A stretch of 64,000 nucleotides of DNA from Alphaproteobacteria bacterium (GCA_947473805.1 CANJGB010000016.1:1-64000), one strand, 5' to 3'; shown: positions 51,108-60,752, counted from the first letter of the stretch. The notes: generated from the sequence alone by a model not told the origin. Made by a program: numbers and translations.

Positions 51108-53179
51108 ACGCGCTGACCACCATCGACTTCGCACCGCTGGTTCCGGTCTGGCTGATCGCGGCATTGGGCGTCGTCGGCCTGGCGCTGGTCATCTTCGGCG
51201 CGGTGCGACGCGCGCGCGGCATCATCTGGCGCGCAGGCGCCATCGCGGTCGGTCTGCTGACCCTTGCCAATCCCCTACTGGTCGAGGAACTCCGCCAGCC
51301 GGTGCCCAACGTTGCAGTGGTGGTAGTCGATGACAGCCCGTCGCAAGACCTCGGCAAGCGCCGCGAGCAGACTGAGAAGGCGGAGCAGGAAATCACCCAG
51401 CGCCTGGGCGCCGCCGGCAATCTGGATCTGCGGGTCGTCCATGCCGGCCGCACGGAAGCTGGCAGCGAGACGCCGAACGACGACGGCACGCGCCTGTTTG
51501 ACGCCCTGCAGCGCGCGCTGGCCGACACGCCCAGGGAGCGCTTCGCCGGCGCCCTGTTGCTGACCGACGGCCAGGTGCACGACGCGCCGGCGGCGGATGT
51601 CGCGCGCCGCCTCGGTGGCCCGGTGCATACGTTGCTGACCGGCTCTCCCGACGAACGCGACCGGCGCATCACCATCGACCAGGCTCCGACCTATGGCATC
51701 GTCGGCCACGACGTGGAAATTGGCCTGCGCGTGGACGACACCGTGCCAGGCGATGCGCTGGTGACCATGACGACTGATAGCGGCCCGCCGGTGCAGAAGC
51801 GCGTGCTGATCGGCCAGATGGCCACCGTGCCGTTCAAAATTCCCCATGGCGGCACCAATTTCGTCGAGCTGTCAGTCGAGCCGGTCGATGGCGAACTCAC
51901 CCTGCTGAACAACCGCACCGTTGTCGTCATCAACGGCGTGCGCGACCGCCTGCGCGTGCTGCTGGTGTCGGGCGAGCCGCACGCGGGCGAGCGTGTCTGG
52001 CGTAACCTGCTGAAGGCCGACCCCTCGGTCGATCTGGTCCACTTCACCATTCTGCGTCCGCCCGAGAAGCAGGATGGCACGCCGATTCGCGAACTGTCGT
52101 TGATCGCCTTCCCGATCCGCGAACTGTTCGAACTGAAGATCGCCGAGTTCGACCTCATCATCTTCGACCGCTACCGGCGGCGCGGAATCCTGCCGAACAA
52201 CTATTTCCAGAACATCGCGAATTACGTGAAGAAGGGCGGCGCGCTGCTCGAGGCCTCGGGGCCCGGCTTCGCCAGCCCGAATGGCTTGTCGCGCACGCCT
52301 CTGTCGGAGATTTTGCCTGGCCGGCCCACGGGACAGATCCGCGTTGAGGGCTTCCGGCCGACACTGACGGATTCTGGCCGGCGTCATCCCGTAACCGCCG
52401 ACCTGCCCGGTGCAGGCACCGCCACCGAACTACCGACCTGGGGTCGCTGGTTCCAGATGGTCGATGTCGATCCGCAGCGTGGCTACACCTTGATGTCCGG
52501 TCTCGGCAGCCGGCCGGTATTGCAGCTGGACCGCGTCGGCAAAGGCCGCGTGGCGCAGATCACGTCTGACCATGCCTGGCTGTGGGCACGCGGTTTCGAC
52601 GGCGGCGGACCGCAGGCCGAACTGTTGCGCCGCGTGGCGCACTGGCTGATGAAGGAGCCTGACCTCGAGGAAGACGCGTTGACCGCCAAGGTCGCGGACA
52701 ACAAAATCGAGATTACGCGCCGCTCGCTGATGCCCACCGAACGCACCGCGACGGTAACGCGCCCGGATGGCGGCCCCGATGACGTGGTGCTGACCGAGAC
52801 CGGCGACGGCCGCGCCACCGGCACGCTGGTCGCCCGCCAGTCGGGTTTGTACCGCATCAGCGAGGGCGACAAGACCACCATGGCCGCTGTCGGTACCGTG
52901 AATCCGCGCGAGTTCGCCGACGTTCGTGCCACGCCGAAGATCCTGCAGCCGGTCGCCGATGCGACAGGTGGTTCGGTCCGCTGGCTGGCCGACGGGATGC
53001 CCGAACTGCGCCGCACCGGCGCAGGCCGCGATACCAGCGGGCGCACCTGGCTGGGCCTCGTCGCCCACGACGACTACCTCGTCACCGGCATCCGGCAGTT
53101 CCCCCTACTGCCAGCGCTGCTGGTGCTTGTCCTGCTGATCGGCACGATGGTTACCGCGTGGCGCCGCGAGGGCCGCTGA
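51104..53179 (+). CDS. VWA-like membrane protein of the MoxR operon
   Basis: 691 residues from a TTG overlapping the previous stop. Two N-terminal helices (about 12-33 and 43-60), then a VWA-like domain with a MIDAS-like DDSPS at 76-80 and LLLTDGQ (152-157), then a gatase1-like alpha/beta region (about 240-480), a beta-rich part and a C-terminal helix (LLPALLVLVLLIGTMV). Last gene of the operon; likely a component of an envelope complex of unknown task. Confidence 0.88.
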   Translation: MNALTTIDFAPLVPVWLIAALGVVGLALVIFGAVRRARGIIWRAGAIAVGLLTLANPLLVEELRQPVPNVAVVVVDDSPSQDLGKRREQTEKAEQEITQRLGAAGNLDLRVVHAGRTEAGSETPNDDGTRLFDALQRALADTPRERFAGALLLTDGQVHDAPAADVARRLGGPVHTLLTGSPDERDRRITIDQAPTYGIVGHDVEIGLRVDDTVPGDALVTMTTDSGPPVQKRVLIGQMATVPFKIPHGGTNFVELSVEPVDGELTLLNNRTVVVINGVRDRLRVLLVSGEPHAGERVWRNLLKADPSVDLVHFTILRPPEKQDGTPIRELSLIAFPIRELFELKIAEFDLIIFDRYRRRGILPNNYFQNIANYVKKGGALLEASGPGFASPNGLSRTPLSEILPGRPTGQIRVEGFRPTLTDSGRRHPVTADLPGAGTATELPTWGRWFQMVDVDPQRGYTLMSGLGSRPVLQLDRVGKGRVAQITSDHAWLWARGFDGGGPQAELLRRVAHWLMKEPDLEEDALTAKVADNKIEITRRSLMPTERTATVTRPDGGPDDVVLTETGDGRATGTLVARQSGLYRISEGDKTTMAAVGTVNPREFADVRATPKILQPVADATGGSVRWLADGMPELRRTGAGRDTSGRTWLGLVAHDDYLVTGIRQFPLLPALLVLVLLIGTMVTAWRREGR

Positions 53180-53259
53180 GATTTACTCAGCTGCCTCCGC
53201 GCCGATCACCGCGAACAAAGCCGTGAAGGCAAGAACCGGACTGGCGGTTGCGCGCGGTC

Positions 53260-53793
53260 TTACGCCGCTTTTCGCCGCGCCTGCCGCCCGGCACTGCCAA
53301 AAGGGGACTTGGCCACCATGCCACTGACGCCCCGCATGGCGCCCGGCATCAGCTCCATGACCTGGAACCGCTCGGGATCGACCCAGCCAGGCAGTTCGAG
53401 GCCTGCCGCCGGCGCGTTGTGGAAGCCGAACGGCTCGTAATACGCCTTGTCGCCGACCAGCACGCAGATGCGGTGACCCAGGCGCGTTGCCGCATAGAGG
53501 CTGTGCCGCATCAATGCGCGGCCGATGCCCTGTCCCTGCCGCTCGGGCGAAATGCACAGCGGGCCCAGCAGCACAGCGGGGATTTCCTGCGCGCCGATCA
53601 CGACCGGCCAGAAGCGGATCGAACCTTCGACCTCGCGCCCGTTGCGGACGACGAACGACAGTTCCGGAATCGGCGCCACGTCCTCGCGGAAACGGTAGAC
53701 CGTCTTCTGGTGCCGGTCCGGGCCGAAGCACGCGGCGACGAGGGCATCGATGCGGGGGGAATCCGAGGGCCGTTCGGTAAGGATGGGGAACAT
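53260..53793 (-). CDS. GNAT-family N-acetyltransferase
   Basis: 177 residues from MFPILTERPSDSP. The acetyl-CoA motif reads ISPERQGQGIGRALMRHSL (near 82-100), preceded by VVRNGREVEGSIRFWPVVIG, and followed by VLVGDKAYYEPFGF. The frame extends upstream without support. Substrate unknown. Convergent with the MoxR operon, whose last stop is 80 bases away. Confidence 0.88.
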   Translation of the reverse strand: MFPILTERPSDSPRIDALVAACFGPDRHQKTVYRFREDVAPIPELSFVVRNGREVEGSIRFWPVVIGAQEIPAVLLGPLCISPERQGQGIGRALMRHSLYAATRLGHRICVLVGDKAYYEPFGFHNAPAAGLELPGWVDPERFQVMELMPGAMRGVSGMVAKSPFGSAGRQARRKAA

Positions 53794-54085
53794 GAGCGTG
53801 CTTTCGGGTACGAGATCGTGGACGGTGGGAACCGGCGCGCGACCGCTTGATGCGGTGCTGCCGCCGGGGGTGCGGCGCTGCCGACCCTGTCCTGAACGAC
53901 CCGAAGCGGGGATGGAGATTCTCGCTGGTAGGTTCAGACCGAGGTCAGGCGGGCGCACCGCGCTCGTTTGAGCGCTTGGTGTCGAAGTCGTCGCATGTTC
54001 TGCATGACCCGATACGCCTGACGGTTGAACCAACGACGCCTGCATATGGCAGTTTGGCCCACCCCTGCAAGGGCGATTTGCGTAC

Positions 54086-55033
54086 TTACGAAACTTTTTT
54101 ATGCTGCGTTGCAGCGTCGCACAGGCCGGATTCCGTGTCCCAGTACGGCTCGGGGCCAAAGCGCGCGACCAGGAAATCAATGAAAGTGCGCACCTTCGGC
54201 GTCAGGTAGCGGCGCGATGGATAGACAGCGTAGATCGCAGAATCGTCGGGCGTAAAGTCGCGCAGCACGACGCGCAGGCGCCCGGCGGCGACGTCTTGGC
54301 CGATCATGAAGCTGGGCGAATAGATCAGTCCGTGGTGGTTGATCGCGGCGACCCGCAACGCGTCGCCGTTATTGGCGCGCAGCCGGCCGCCGACCCGCAC
54401 GTTCACCGGCTTGCCATCGACGATGAACTTCCAGTGCTCGGGATCGGCCGAATAGGTGTAGCCGAGGCAGGAATGGGCGGCGAGATCGTCCGGCCTTTTC
54501 GGCTCGCCATGCTTGGCCAGGTATTCTGGCGACGCGCAGACCACGTAGTGGTTCGGCGCCAGACGCTTGGCGATCAGGCTGGAATCAGTCAGGCGCGCGA
54601 TGCGGACGGCAAGATCGAAGCCCTCGTCCAGCAGATCGACATAACGGTCGGAAAACGCCATGTCGATTTTCAGCTCGGGGCAGCGGTTCAGGAAATCCGG
54701 GATAGCCGGCACGATATGCGCCATGCCGAAGCTCATCGGCAGGTTGATGCGCAACAGGCCGCGCGGCATTTCGTGCAGCGACGTAACCGCCTCCTCGGCG
54801 GCGCGCGCCTCGGCGAGCATGCGGGCGGCATGCTCGTAGAACACACGACCCACCTCGGTCAGTGCGATGCGGCGGGTGGTGCGGTCCAATAGGCGGGCGC
54901 CGAGCCGGTCTTCGAGTTGGCCGATCTGCTTGCTGACGGCGGATTTGGACAGGCCCATCTGCTTAGCCGCGCCGGAAAAGCTCCGCGCCTCGACCACCCG
55001 GGCAAAAATCGCCATGCCGCTAAGATTATCCAT
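54086..55033 (-). CDS. LysR-family transcriptional regulator
   Basis: 315 residues. Winged helix-turn-helix at 1-60 (ARSFSGAAKQMGLSKSAVSKQIGQLEDRLG) and a periplasmic-binding-type effector domain from about 90. Divergent from the DoxX operon, which it probably controls, as such arrangements usually show. The effector is unknown; an aromatic or quinone-type inducer would fit the neighbours. Confidence 0.93.
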   Translation of the reverse strand: MDNLSGMAIFARVVEARSFSGAAKQMGLSKSAVSKQIGQLEDRLGARLLDRTTRRIALTEVGRVFYEHAARMLAEARAAEEAVTSLHEMPRGLLRINLPMSFGMAHIVPAIPDFLNRCPELKIDMAFSDRYVDLLDEGFDLAVRIARLTDSSLIAKRLAPNHYVVCASPEYLAKHGEPKRPDDLAAHSCLGYTYSADPEHWKFIVDGKPVNVRVGGRLRANNGDALRVAAINHHGLIYSPSFMIGQDVAAGRLRVVLRDFTPDDSAIYAVYPSRRYLTPKVRTFIDFLVARFGPEPYWDTESGLCDAATQHKKVS

Positions 55034-55091
55034 GCGTCCGCTACCGTTTCCCTCAGGAAACGAGCCTAGGCCGCAAGGCTAGATTGTCAAT

Positions 55092-55268
55092 TCAGAAGCA
55101 GGAAAGTCCAAGATAAACGAGCTGGGCGAAGGGCGAAATTATCCATCGCTCACCCCAGGTCGCCATACCTTCCACGGCCAGTGGCGGTGCCAGCAATGCC
55201 AGTACGACGCCAGCGGCAAGTCCGGCAAGAGCAGGCGCGGTTTCAGGACGGGCTCTCATTGCCGACAT
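55092..55268 (-). CDS. Possible 58-residue membrane protein
   Basis: ATG at 55268 (or 55259) opens a frame of 58 (or 55) codons to TGA at 55092. It encodes a hydrophobic, Ala/Leu-rich N-terminal half (ALAGLAAGVVLALLAPPLAVEG) and a second short hydrophobic part (FAQLVYLGLS), so two membrane passages are possible. No SD is obvious and no family is recognised. It lies between the lysR and doxX promoters, so transcription in this direction would run into the lysR gene. Confidence 0.35.
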   Translation of the reverse strand: MSAMRARPETAPALAGLAAGVVLALLAPPLAVEGMATWGERWIISPFAQLVYLGLSCF

Positions 55269-55350
55269 CTTGGGCCAGTACGGGGTAATTTCAAACTAGC
55301 CATTGTCTACCTGGAAGCAACAAACTATCGCATTTAACCATAATTGTGTT

Positions 55351-55394
55351 TTGGCGACATCGGGCTGATCTTGTCGTTAGCGACATATCGCCAA
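55351..55394. promoter_or_regulatory. Inverted repeat in the lysR-doxX gap, candidate LysR operator
   Basis: TTGGCGA (55351-55357) and TCGCCAA (55388-55394) are perfect inverse complements 30 bases apart. GCGACAT also occurs as a direct repeat inside. It lies 23 bases before the doxX start. The layout suits a LysR-type binding region, but no T-N11-A site is clear. Confidence 0.35.
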
Positions 55395-55416
55395 GCAACA
55401 AGCTGCGGAGCCAGAC

Positions 55417-55851
55417 ATGAACCCACCCTTCCCGCCAACCGTCGCCAGCGCCGCCGCCCTTGCTGGCCGCATCCTCCTTGCCCTTGTCTATCTCCCGGCA
55501 GGGCTGCAGAAGCTCGGCGCCTATTCCGGCACGGCCGAATACATGGCCGCGAAAGGCATGACCATGATCCCGGTCCTGTTGCCGCTGTCGATCGTTGTCG
55601 AGATCGGCGCGCCGCTGTTGCTGATCTTCGGTCTGTGGACATGGCTCGGCGCTGGCTTGCTGGCCGGCTTCACCCTGATCGCGTCGCTGATCTTCCATGA
55701 CTTCTGGAACCAGACGGACATGGAACAGATTATCCAGATGACCATGTTCACCAAGAACATCGGCCTGATTGGCGGCCTGTTGCTTCTGGTCGCGTTTGGT
55801 CCAGGCCGCTGGTCGGTGGCCGGCCGCCGCGCCGCGCGGCTCCAAGGCTGA
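55417..55851 (+). CDS. DoxX-family membrane protein
   Basis: 144 residues, four hydrophobic segments (about 16-35, 50-75, 78-93, 110-128). DoxX pattern LALVYLPAGLQKLGAYSGTAEYMAAKGM is typical. DoxX proteins are linked with redox stress and quinone handling. GCGGAG sits eight bases before the ATG. First gene of a four-gene operon. Confidence 0.88.
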   Translation: MNPPFPPTVASAAALAGRILLALVYLPAGLQKLGAYSGTAEYMAAKGMTMIPVLLPLSIVVEIGAPLLLIFGLWTWLGAGLLAGFTLIASLIFHDFWNQTDMEQIIQMTMFTKNIGLIGGLLLLVAFGPGRWSVAGRRAARLQG

Positions 55852-55861
55852 GGCGACGCCC

Positions 55862-56830
55862 ATGGGCCTGCTGATCGACGGCAAATGGCATGACAAGTGG
55901 TACGACACCGCCAATAGCGGCGGCAAGTTCGTACGTGGTGAATCCGCCTTTCGCGGCCAGGTCACGGCCGACGGATCGAGCGGCTTCAAGGCCGCACCCG
56001 GCCGCTACCACCTGTATGTCTCGCTGGCCTGCCCATGGGCGCACCGCACGCTGATCTTCCGCGCGTTGAAAAAACTCCATAATACGATTTCGGTTTCGGT
56101 CGTCGATTGGCTCATGCTCGAAAACGGCTGGACCTTCTCGGCGCAGCATCCCGACCATGTGAACGGCGCGCGTTTCCTGCACGAGATCTATACCAAGGCG
56201 AAGCCGGACTATTCCGGTCGCGTCACCGTGCCGGTCCTGTGGGACAGGCAGACCGGTATGATTGTGAACAACGAGTCGTCCGAGATCATCCGCATGCTGA
56301 ACTCGGCGTTCGACGCGTTCGGCGACGCCGCGCTCGACTTCTACCCTGCGCCGCTGCGGGCGGAAATCGATGCCGTCAATGCGACCGTCTACGACCACGT
56401 CAACAACGGCGTCTACAAGTGCGGCTTTGCCACCACGCAGGCCGCCTACAACGACGCGTTCGATGCACTGTTCGGCACGCTGGACGACCTTGAGGCAAGG
56501 CTCGGCCGGCAGCGATACCTGGCAGGCGATCTCGTCACCGAGGCTGACTGGCGCCTGTTCACAACGCTGGTGCGCTTCGACGCGGTCTACCATGGGCATT
56601 TCAAGTGCAACCTGAGTCGTATCGTCGACTACCGAAACCTGTCGAACTACCTTCGCGAGCTATACCAGGTGCCGGCTGTTGCAGAGACGGTGAACCTGCC
56701 CCACATCAAGCACCACTACTATGAAAGCCACCGCACCGTTAACCCGACCGGCATCGTGCCCAAGGGTCCGGCACTGAACTTCGCGGCCCCGCACGACCGT
56801 ACGCGCCTGGCCGCAGGGAATGCATCATGA
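55862..56830 (+). CDS. Glutathionyl-hydroquinone reductase (YqjG/ECM4-type GST)
   Basis: 322 residues from MGLLIDGKWHDKWYD. Xi-class glutathione transferase: catalytic Cys57 in SLACPWAHR, then NPDYSGRVTVPVLWDRQTG-type segment, NNESSEIIRML, and a C-terminal helical domain with RFDAVYHGHFKCNLSRI. Reduces glutathionyl-hydroquinones formed from quinones. Stop overlaps the pirin start (ATGA). Confidence 0.94.
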   Translation: MGLLIDGKWHDKWYDTANSGGKFVRGESAFRGQVTADGSSGFKAAPGRYHLYVSLACPWAHRTLIFRALKKLHNTISVSVVDWLMLENGWTFSAQHPDHVNGARFLHEIYTKAKPDYSGRVTVPVLWDRQTGMIVNNESSEIIRMLNSAFDAFGDAALDFYPAPLRAEIDAVNATVYDHVNNGVYKCGFATTQAAYNDAFDALFGTLDDLEARLGRQRYLAGDLVTEADWRLFTTLVRFDAVYHGHFKCNLSRIVDYRNLSNYLRELYQVPAVAETVNLPHIKHHYYESHRTVNPTGIVPKGPALNFAAPHDRTRLAAGNAS

Positions 56831-57525
56831 TCAAGAAAATTCAGTTCGGCGAATTGGGCAAGATGGAAATCGACTGGCTCGACAGTCGATTTCACTTTGC
56901 ATTCTCCGGCGTGCCGGCACCCATGGGTCACGGCTTCGGCCCCTTGCGCGTCTGGAACGACGACCTGATCGCACCGCGCAGCGGCTTCGGCACCCATGGC
57001 CACCGCGACATGGAGATCATCACCTATGTCCGCAAAGGCGCGATCAGCCACAAGGACAGCCTGGGCAATGAGGGCCGCACCGTTGCGGGCGACGTGCAGG
57101 TCATGCATGCCGGCACCGGCATCATGCATTCCGAGTGGAACAAGGAAGACGAGCACACGCTGCTGTACCAGATCTGGGTCGAGCCGAACCGCCGCGGCCT
57201 AGCGCCGGGCTGGGCCGAGGCCAAGTTCCCGGTGAGCGATCGCGGCGGCAAGTGGGTTGCGCTCGCCAGCGGCGAGGACGGCGTGAAGCACGCCTTGCCG
57301 ATCCACCAGGATGCCACGCTGTATGGCGCCATGGTGCCCAAGGGCACGACGCTGCACCACGTTCTAAAGCCGGGCCGGCGCGCCTATCTGGTGGTCGCCG
57401 ATGGCGCTGCAGAGGTGAATGGCACCAAGCTGGACAAGCGCGACGGTGCGGCGATTACTGACGTAACCGAGATCAGTCTTACGGCGCAGGCCGACACCGA
57501 TGCCCTGCTGATGGACCTGCCATGA
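56827..57525 (+). CDS. Pirin family protein (quercetinase-type, YhhW-like)
   Basis: 232 residues of bicupin fold. Metal ligands in GFGTHGHRDMEIITYV (His near 58 and 60), and MHSEWNK (His near 101, Glu near 103), as in YhhW/pirins, some of which open quercetin with oxygen. Overlaps genes on both sides by four bases. Confidence 0.93.
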   Translation: MIKKIQFGELGKMEIDWLDSRFHFAFSGVPAPMGHGFGPLRVWNDDLIAPRSGFGTHGHRDMEIITYVRKGAISHKDSLGNEGRTVAGDVQVMHAGTGIMHSEWNKEDEHTLLYQIWVEPNRRGLAPGWAEAKFPVSDRGGKWVALASGEDGVKHALPIHQDATLYGAMVPKGTTLHHVLKPGRRAYLVVADGAAEVNGTKLDKRDGAAITDVTEISLTAQADTDALLMDLP

Positions 57526-58337
57526 CCGCAAAAGCCCTGCCACCGCTTTTCGTCAGCCATGGCTCGCCCGCCATGGTGATCACGCCGGGACCGGCGCGTG
57601 ACTTCATGCTGGGCCTCGGCAAGGCCTACGAGAAGGCGCATGGCCGGCCGCGCGCCATTCTCAGCGCCTCGGCACACTGGGAGACCGACAAGCCGGCGGT
57701 GAGTACGGCGGAAAAGCCGGAAACGATTCACGACTTCTCCGGCTTTCCCGAGGAGCTATACCGCATCCGCTATGCGGCGCCGGGCGCCCCACAGGTCGCC
57801 AACCGCGCAGCCGACCTGATCTCGGCGGCTGGCCTGCCGGTCGCGTGCGACGCGCACCAGGGACTGGATCACGGTGCCTGGTCGCCGCTGCTGCTCATGT
57901 GGCCCGAGGCCGAGATTCCTGTGGCGCAGGTAGCTATGCAGCCACATGCGGGCGCAGAACATCACATTCGACTTGGCGCGGCGTTGGCCCCGCTGACCAA
58001 GGAGGGCGTGCTGGTGATGGGTACCGGCTCGGCCACTCATAACCTGCGCGACACGTTCACGCGCATGCGCAGCGGCAATGCCGACACACCGGACTGGGCG
58101 CGCGCATTCGACGCCTGGCTCGACGAGAAGATTGCGGCTGGTGACCGTACGGCACTTGCCGATTATCGCCGGCTCGCGCCGGGCGCAGTGATGGCCCATC
58201 CCAGCGATGAGCACCTGCTGCCGCTGCACGTGGCATTCGGCGCGGCAGGTCCTGGCGCGCATGGCCACCGGCTATACAACGGTTTCGACTTCGGCAGCCT
58301 GTCGATGGGCGCCTGGGCGTTCGATCCGGCCGCCTAG
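57522..58337 (+). CDS. DODA-type (LigB-fold) extradiol dioxygenase
   Basis: 271 residues, class III extradiol dioxygenase fold like YgiD/DODA. Metal-binding and catalytic histidines appear at VSHGSP (near 13), SAHWE (near 52), GLDHGAWSPL (near 116) and TGSATHNL (near 174). Opens aromatic rings such as catechols. Together with the hydroquinone reductase, pirin and DoxX it forms a plausible quinone/aromatic detoxification unit. Confidence 0.93.
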   Translation: MTAKALPPLFVSHGSPAMVITPGPARDFMLGLGKAYEKAHGRPRAILSASAHWETDKPAVSTAEKPETIHDFSGFPEELYRIRYAAPGAPQVANRAADLISAAGLPVACDAHQGLDHGAWSPLLLMWPEAEIPVAQVAMQPHAGAEHHIRLGAALAPLTKEGVLVMGTGSATHNLRDTFTRMRSGNADTPDWARAFDAWLDEKIAAGDRTALADYRRLAPGAVMAHPSDEHLLPLHVAFGAAGPGAHGHRLYNGFDFGSLSMGAWAFDPAA

Positions 58338-58391
58338 AATCCGCCGCATCGCGTGCTAATCTCCCCGCCCGCCGAATTCGGGAGGATGCGC

Positions 58392-60752
58392 GTGGCAAAG
58401 TTTCTGGTCGGCCTTCTCTTGTCGCTGCTGTGCGCGTCCGCGTTCGCGCAGGTTCCGGACCCCGACCGGGCCTTCGCCGCCAGCCTCGCCGCCTGGACAC
58501 GCACGCTGGATCTCGCCCAGCGCGAGGCGCGCCTCCCGGCGACGGCTGGCGACCGCCTGCGCGATTTGCGCAGCGAAGCGGACAGTGTCCGCGCCACGGC
58601 CAGCGCTGCCGCCCAGGCAGCCAGTAACGAGGCGGGGCAGCAGCAGGGCCTGATCGACGCGCTGGGGCCGGCACCGACCGCCGAACAGCCGAAAGAAGCA
58701 GCAACCGTCGCCGCGCAACGCGCGAAGCTAGCCAGCGACCTCTCCCGCATCCAAGGGCGCCAGCGCCAGGCCGAGTTCATCGCCGCCCGGGCCCAGTCGG
58801 TTGCCGACGAAATCGCTACCGCCGAGCGGCGGCAATTGACCGAGCAGTTGCTGGATCGAGGACTTTCGCCGGTCGATCCTTCCTTGTGGCAGGCCGCAGG
58901 GCAGCAGTTCGGCGCGTTTCTGGTTGCACTTGGCGATGCGCCGGGGGAGTGGTGGCACAATGTGGCCGATACCCGCGCCGGCCGCACCGCTGCCTTGACC
59001 GCGGCCGTTGTACTGGTGCTGATCCTCCTCATCATGCTGCCGGCCAGATCCTGGCTGCTGCGCCGCGCCGGCGTAGATCCGACGATCACCGAACCCGACC
59101 GCGCGCGGGTGCTCCTGGCCAGTATTGTTGAGGCTTTGGGGCGCGCGATTCTGCCCGCCGTCTGCACCATTGCCGTGCTAATCGTGCTGGATGTAAACGG
59201 CCTGGTCGCCGGCCTGTTCGGTGCTGTACTTCGCGCGATCACCTTCGCTTTCGTCGCCTACGTGCTGGTGACCGGCCTGGCGCAAACAGCCTTTCTGCCG
59301 GACCACCCAAATTGGCGGCCCATTCACCTGACCGAGGAATCGGCAAAACGGGTGGTACATCGCTTCCACATGCTTGGGGCAGCACTCGTATTGGCCAACC
59401 TGCTCAACGTATTGGCTTGGGGGCGCTTTTCGGGCGACGACGAGATGCAGGTGCTGCACCATGCGGTGTCGGGCTGTGCTTTCGCCGTCGTTCTGCTCTC
59501 GCTCGGCGGACGCACGCTGTGGCGAATCGATCCCGCAGCAAAGGGTGGCTTGCCCGTCGGGCCCGGCGCCGCGCGCTTCGCACGCATTCTCGCCTGGGCC
59601 ACCCTCCCGCCGGCTCTGGTGGCTCTCCTGCTGGGCTATGACGACCTGGCAGAGTACGTCATTCGCGGCATGCTGTTTTCTGGCCTGATCTCGGGCCTTT
59701 ACCTAATTGTGCGCGGCGCTGCGCGCGACAGCATGAACTTGCTGCTTCACAGCACCAACCCCAGGCTGAGCAGCCTGCGCGACCGGCTGGCGGTCACGGG
59801 AGAGCAGACCGGTTTGCGTTTCTGGCTGGGCTTCGTATTCGAGGCACTCGCCCTCGCACTTTACCTTCTGGCGCTGGCCGGGGCTTGGCGAGTACCAACG
59901 GACACCCTGGTCGAATGGCTGCGCCGTGCGACGGACGGCATCAAGATCGGAGGTATCACGCTGTCGCTCGGCAATATTGCCGCGGCGATTGCGTTCTTCA
60001 TCCTGGGGCTGATCATCACGCGCTTCGTGCAGAGCGCGCTGCGTGACCGCGTCCTGCCGCAGACGCGGCTCGACATCGGCGTCCGCCATTCGATTACCGC
60101 CGGCGTCGGCTATATCGGGTTCGTGCTGGCCGCGCTGGTCGCGATCTCGGCTATCGGACTGAACCTTGCCAATGTCGCGTTGATCGCCGGCGCCCTGTCG
60201 GTCGGCATCGGCTTCGGCCTGCAGAACATCGTCAACAACTTCGTCTCGGGGCTGATCCTGCTGATCGAACGGCCGGTCAAGGTCGGCGACTGGGTGGTGG
60301 TGGGCCAACACGAAGGCTATGTCCGTCGCATCAGCGTGCGGGCGACCGAGATCGAGACCTTCCCGCGCGCCTCGGTGATCGTGCCGAACTCGGAACTATT
60401 GTCTGGTGCGGTGACCAACTGGACCCACCGCGACCGCATGGGGCGGTTCGATGTGACGGTCAACGTGGCCTATGGCTCGGACGTCGCGAAGGTGAAGGAG
60501 GTTCTGCTGGCCTGCGTAGCGACCGTGCCCGGCCTACTGAAATATCCGGCACCCTACATCATCTTCCGCGACTTCGGTCCCAGTGCGCTGGTGTTCAACG
60601 TGCGCGGCTACATTTCCGACGTTGAACACCGCCTTTCGGTCGAAAGCGACCTGCGTTACGCCCTTTACGAGGCGATGTTGAAGGAGGGCGTCGGCATGCC
60701 CTATGCGGTTACCGCCTCGACCGCGCCTAAACCTGCCGTGCCGCTCGCGTAG
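58392..60752 (+). CDS. Large MscS-family mechanosensitive channel (DUF3772 + MscS)
   Basis: 786 residues from a GTG that has GGAGG six bases upstream; an ATG at 58386 overlapping that SD is less likely. A signal peptide, then a periplasmic coiled-coil DUF3772 region (about 20-170), a cluster of about ten membrane helices, and a C-terminal MscS core with GFGLQNIVNNFVSGLILL and the beta domain (ERPVKVGDWV). The pore helix glycine/alanine packing is visible. Releases osmolytes on hypo-osmotic shock. Confidence 0.93.
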   Translation: MAKFLVGLLLSLLCASAFAQVPDPDRAFAASLAAWTRTLDLAQREARLPATAGDRLRDLRSEADSVRATASAAAQAASNEAGQQQGLIDALGPAPTAEQPKEAATVAAQRAKLASDLSRIQGRQRQAEFIAARAQSVADEIATAERRQLTEQLLDRGLSPVDPSLWQAAGQQFGAFLVALGDAPGEWWHNVADTRAGRTAALTAAVVLVLILLIMLPARSWLLRRAGVDPTITEPDRARVLLASIVEALGRAILPAVCTIAVLIVLDVNGLVAGLFGAVLRAITFAFVAYVLVTGLAQTAFLPDHPNWRPIHLTEESAKRVVHRFHMLGAALVLANLLNVLAWGRFSGDDEMQVLHHAVSGCAFAVVLLSLGGRTLWRIDPAAKGGLPVGPGAARFARILAWATLPPALVALLLGYDDLAEYVIRGMLFSGLISGLYLIVRGAARDSMNLLLHSTNPRLSSLRDRLAVTGEQTGLRFWLGFVFEALALALYLLALAGAWRVPTDTLVEWLRRATDGIKIGGITLSLGNIAAAIAFFILGLIITRFVQSALRDRVLPQTRLDIGVRHSITAGVGYIGFVLAALVAISAIGLNLANVALIAGALSVGIGFGLQNIVNNFVSGLILLIERPVKVGDWVVVGQHEGYVRRISVRATEIETFPRASVIVPNSELLSGAVTNWTHRDRMGRFDVTVNVAYGSDVAKVKEVLLACVATVPGLLKYPAPYIIFRDFGPSALVFNVRGYISDVEHRLSVESDLRYALYEAMLKEGVGMPYAVTASTAPKPAVPLA

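Noticed and set aside
53794-54085. Possible coding in the 292-base gap between the GNAT and lysR genes
   Set aside because: Frames here are Arg/Pro-rich extensions or shadows without start signals; I see no gene, terminator or promoter that I would defend.
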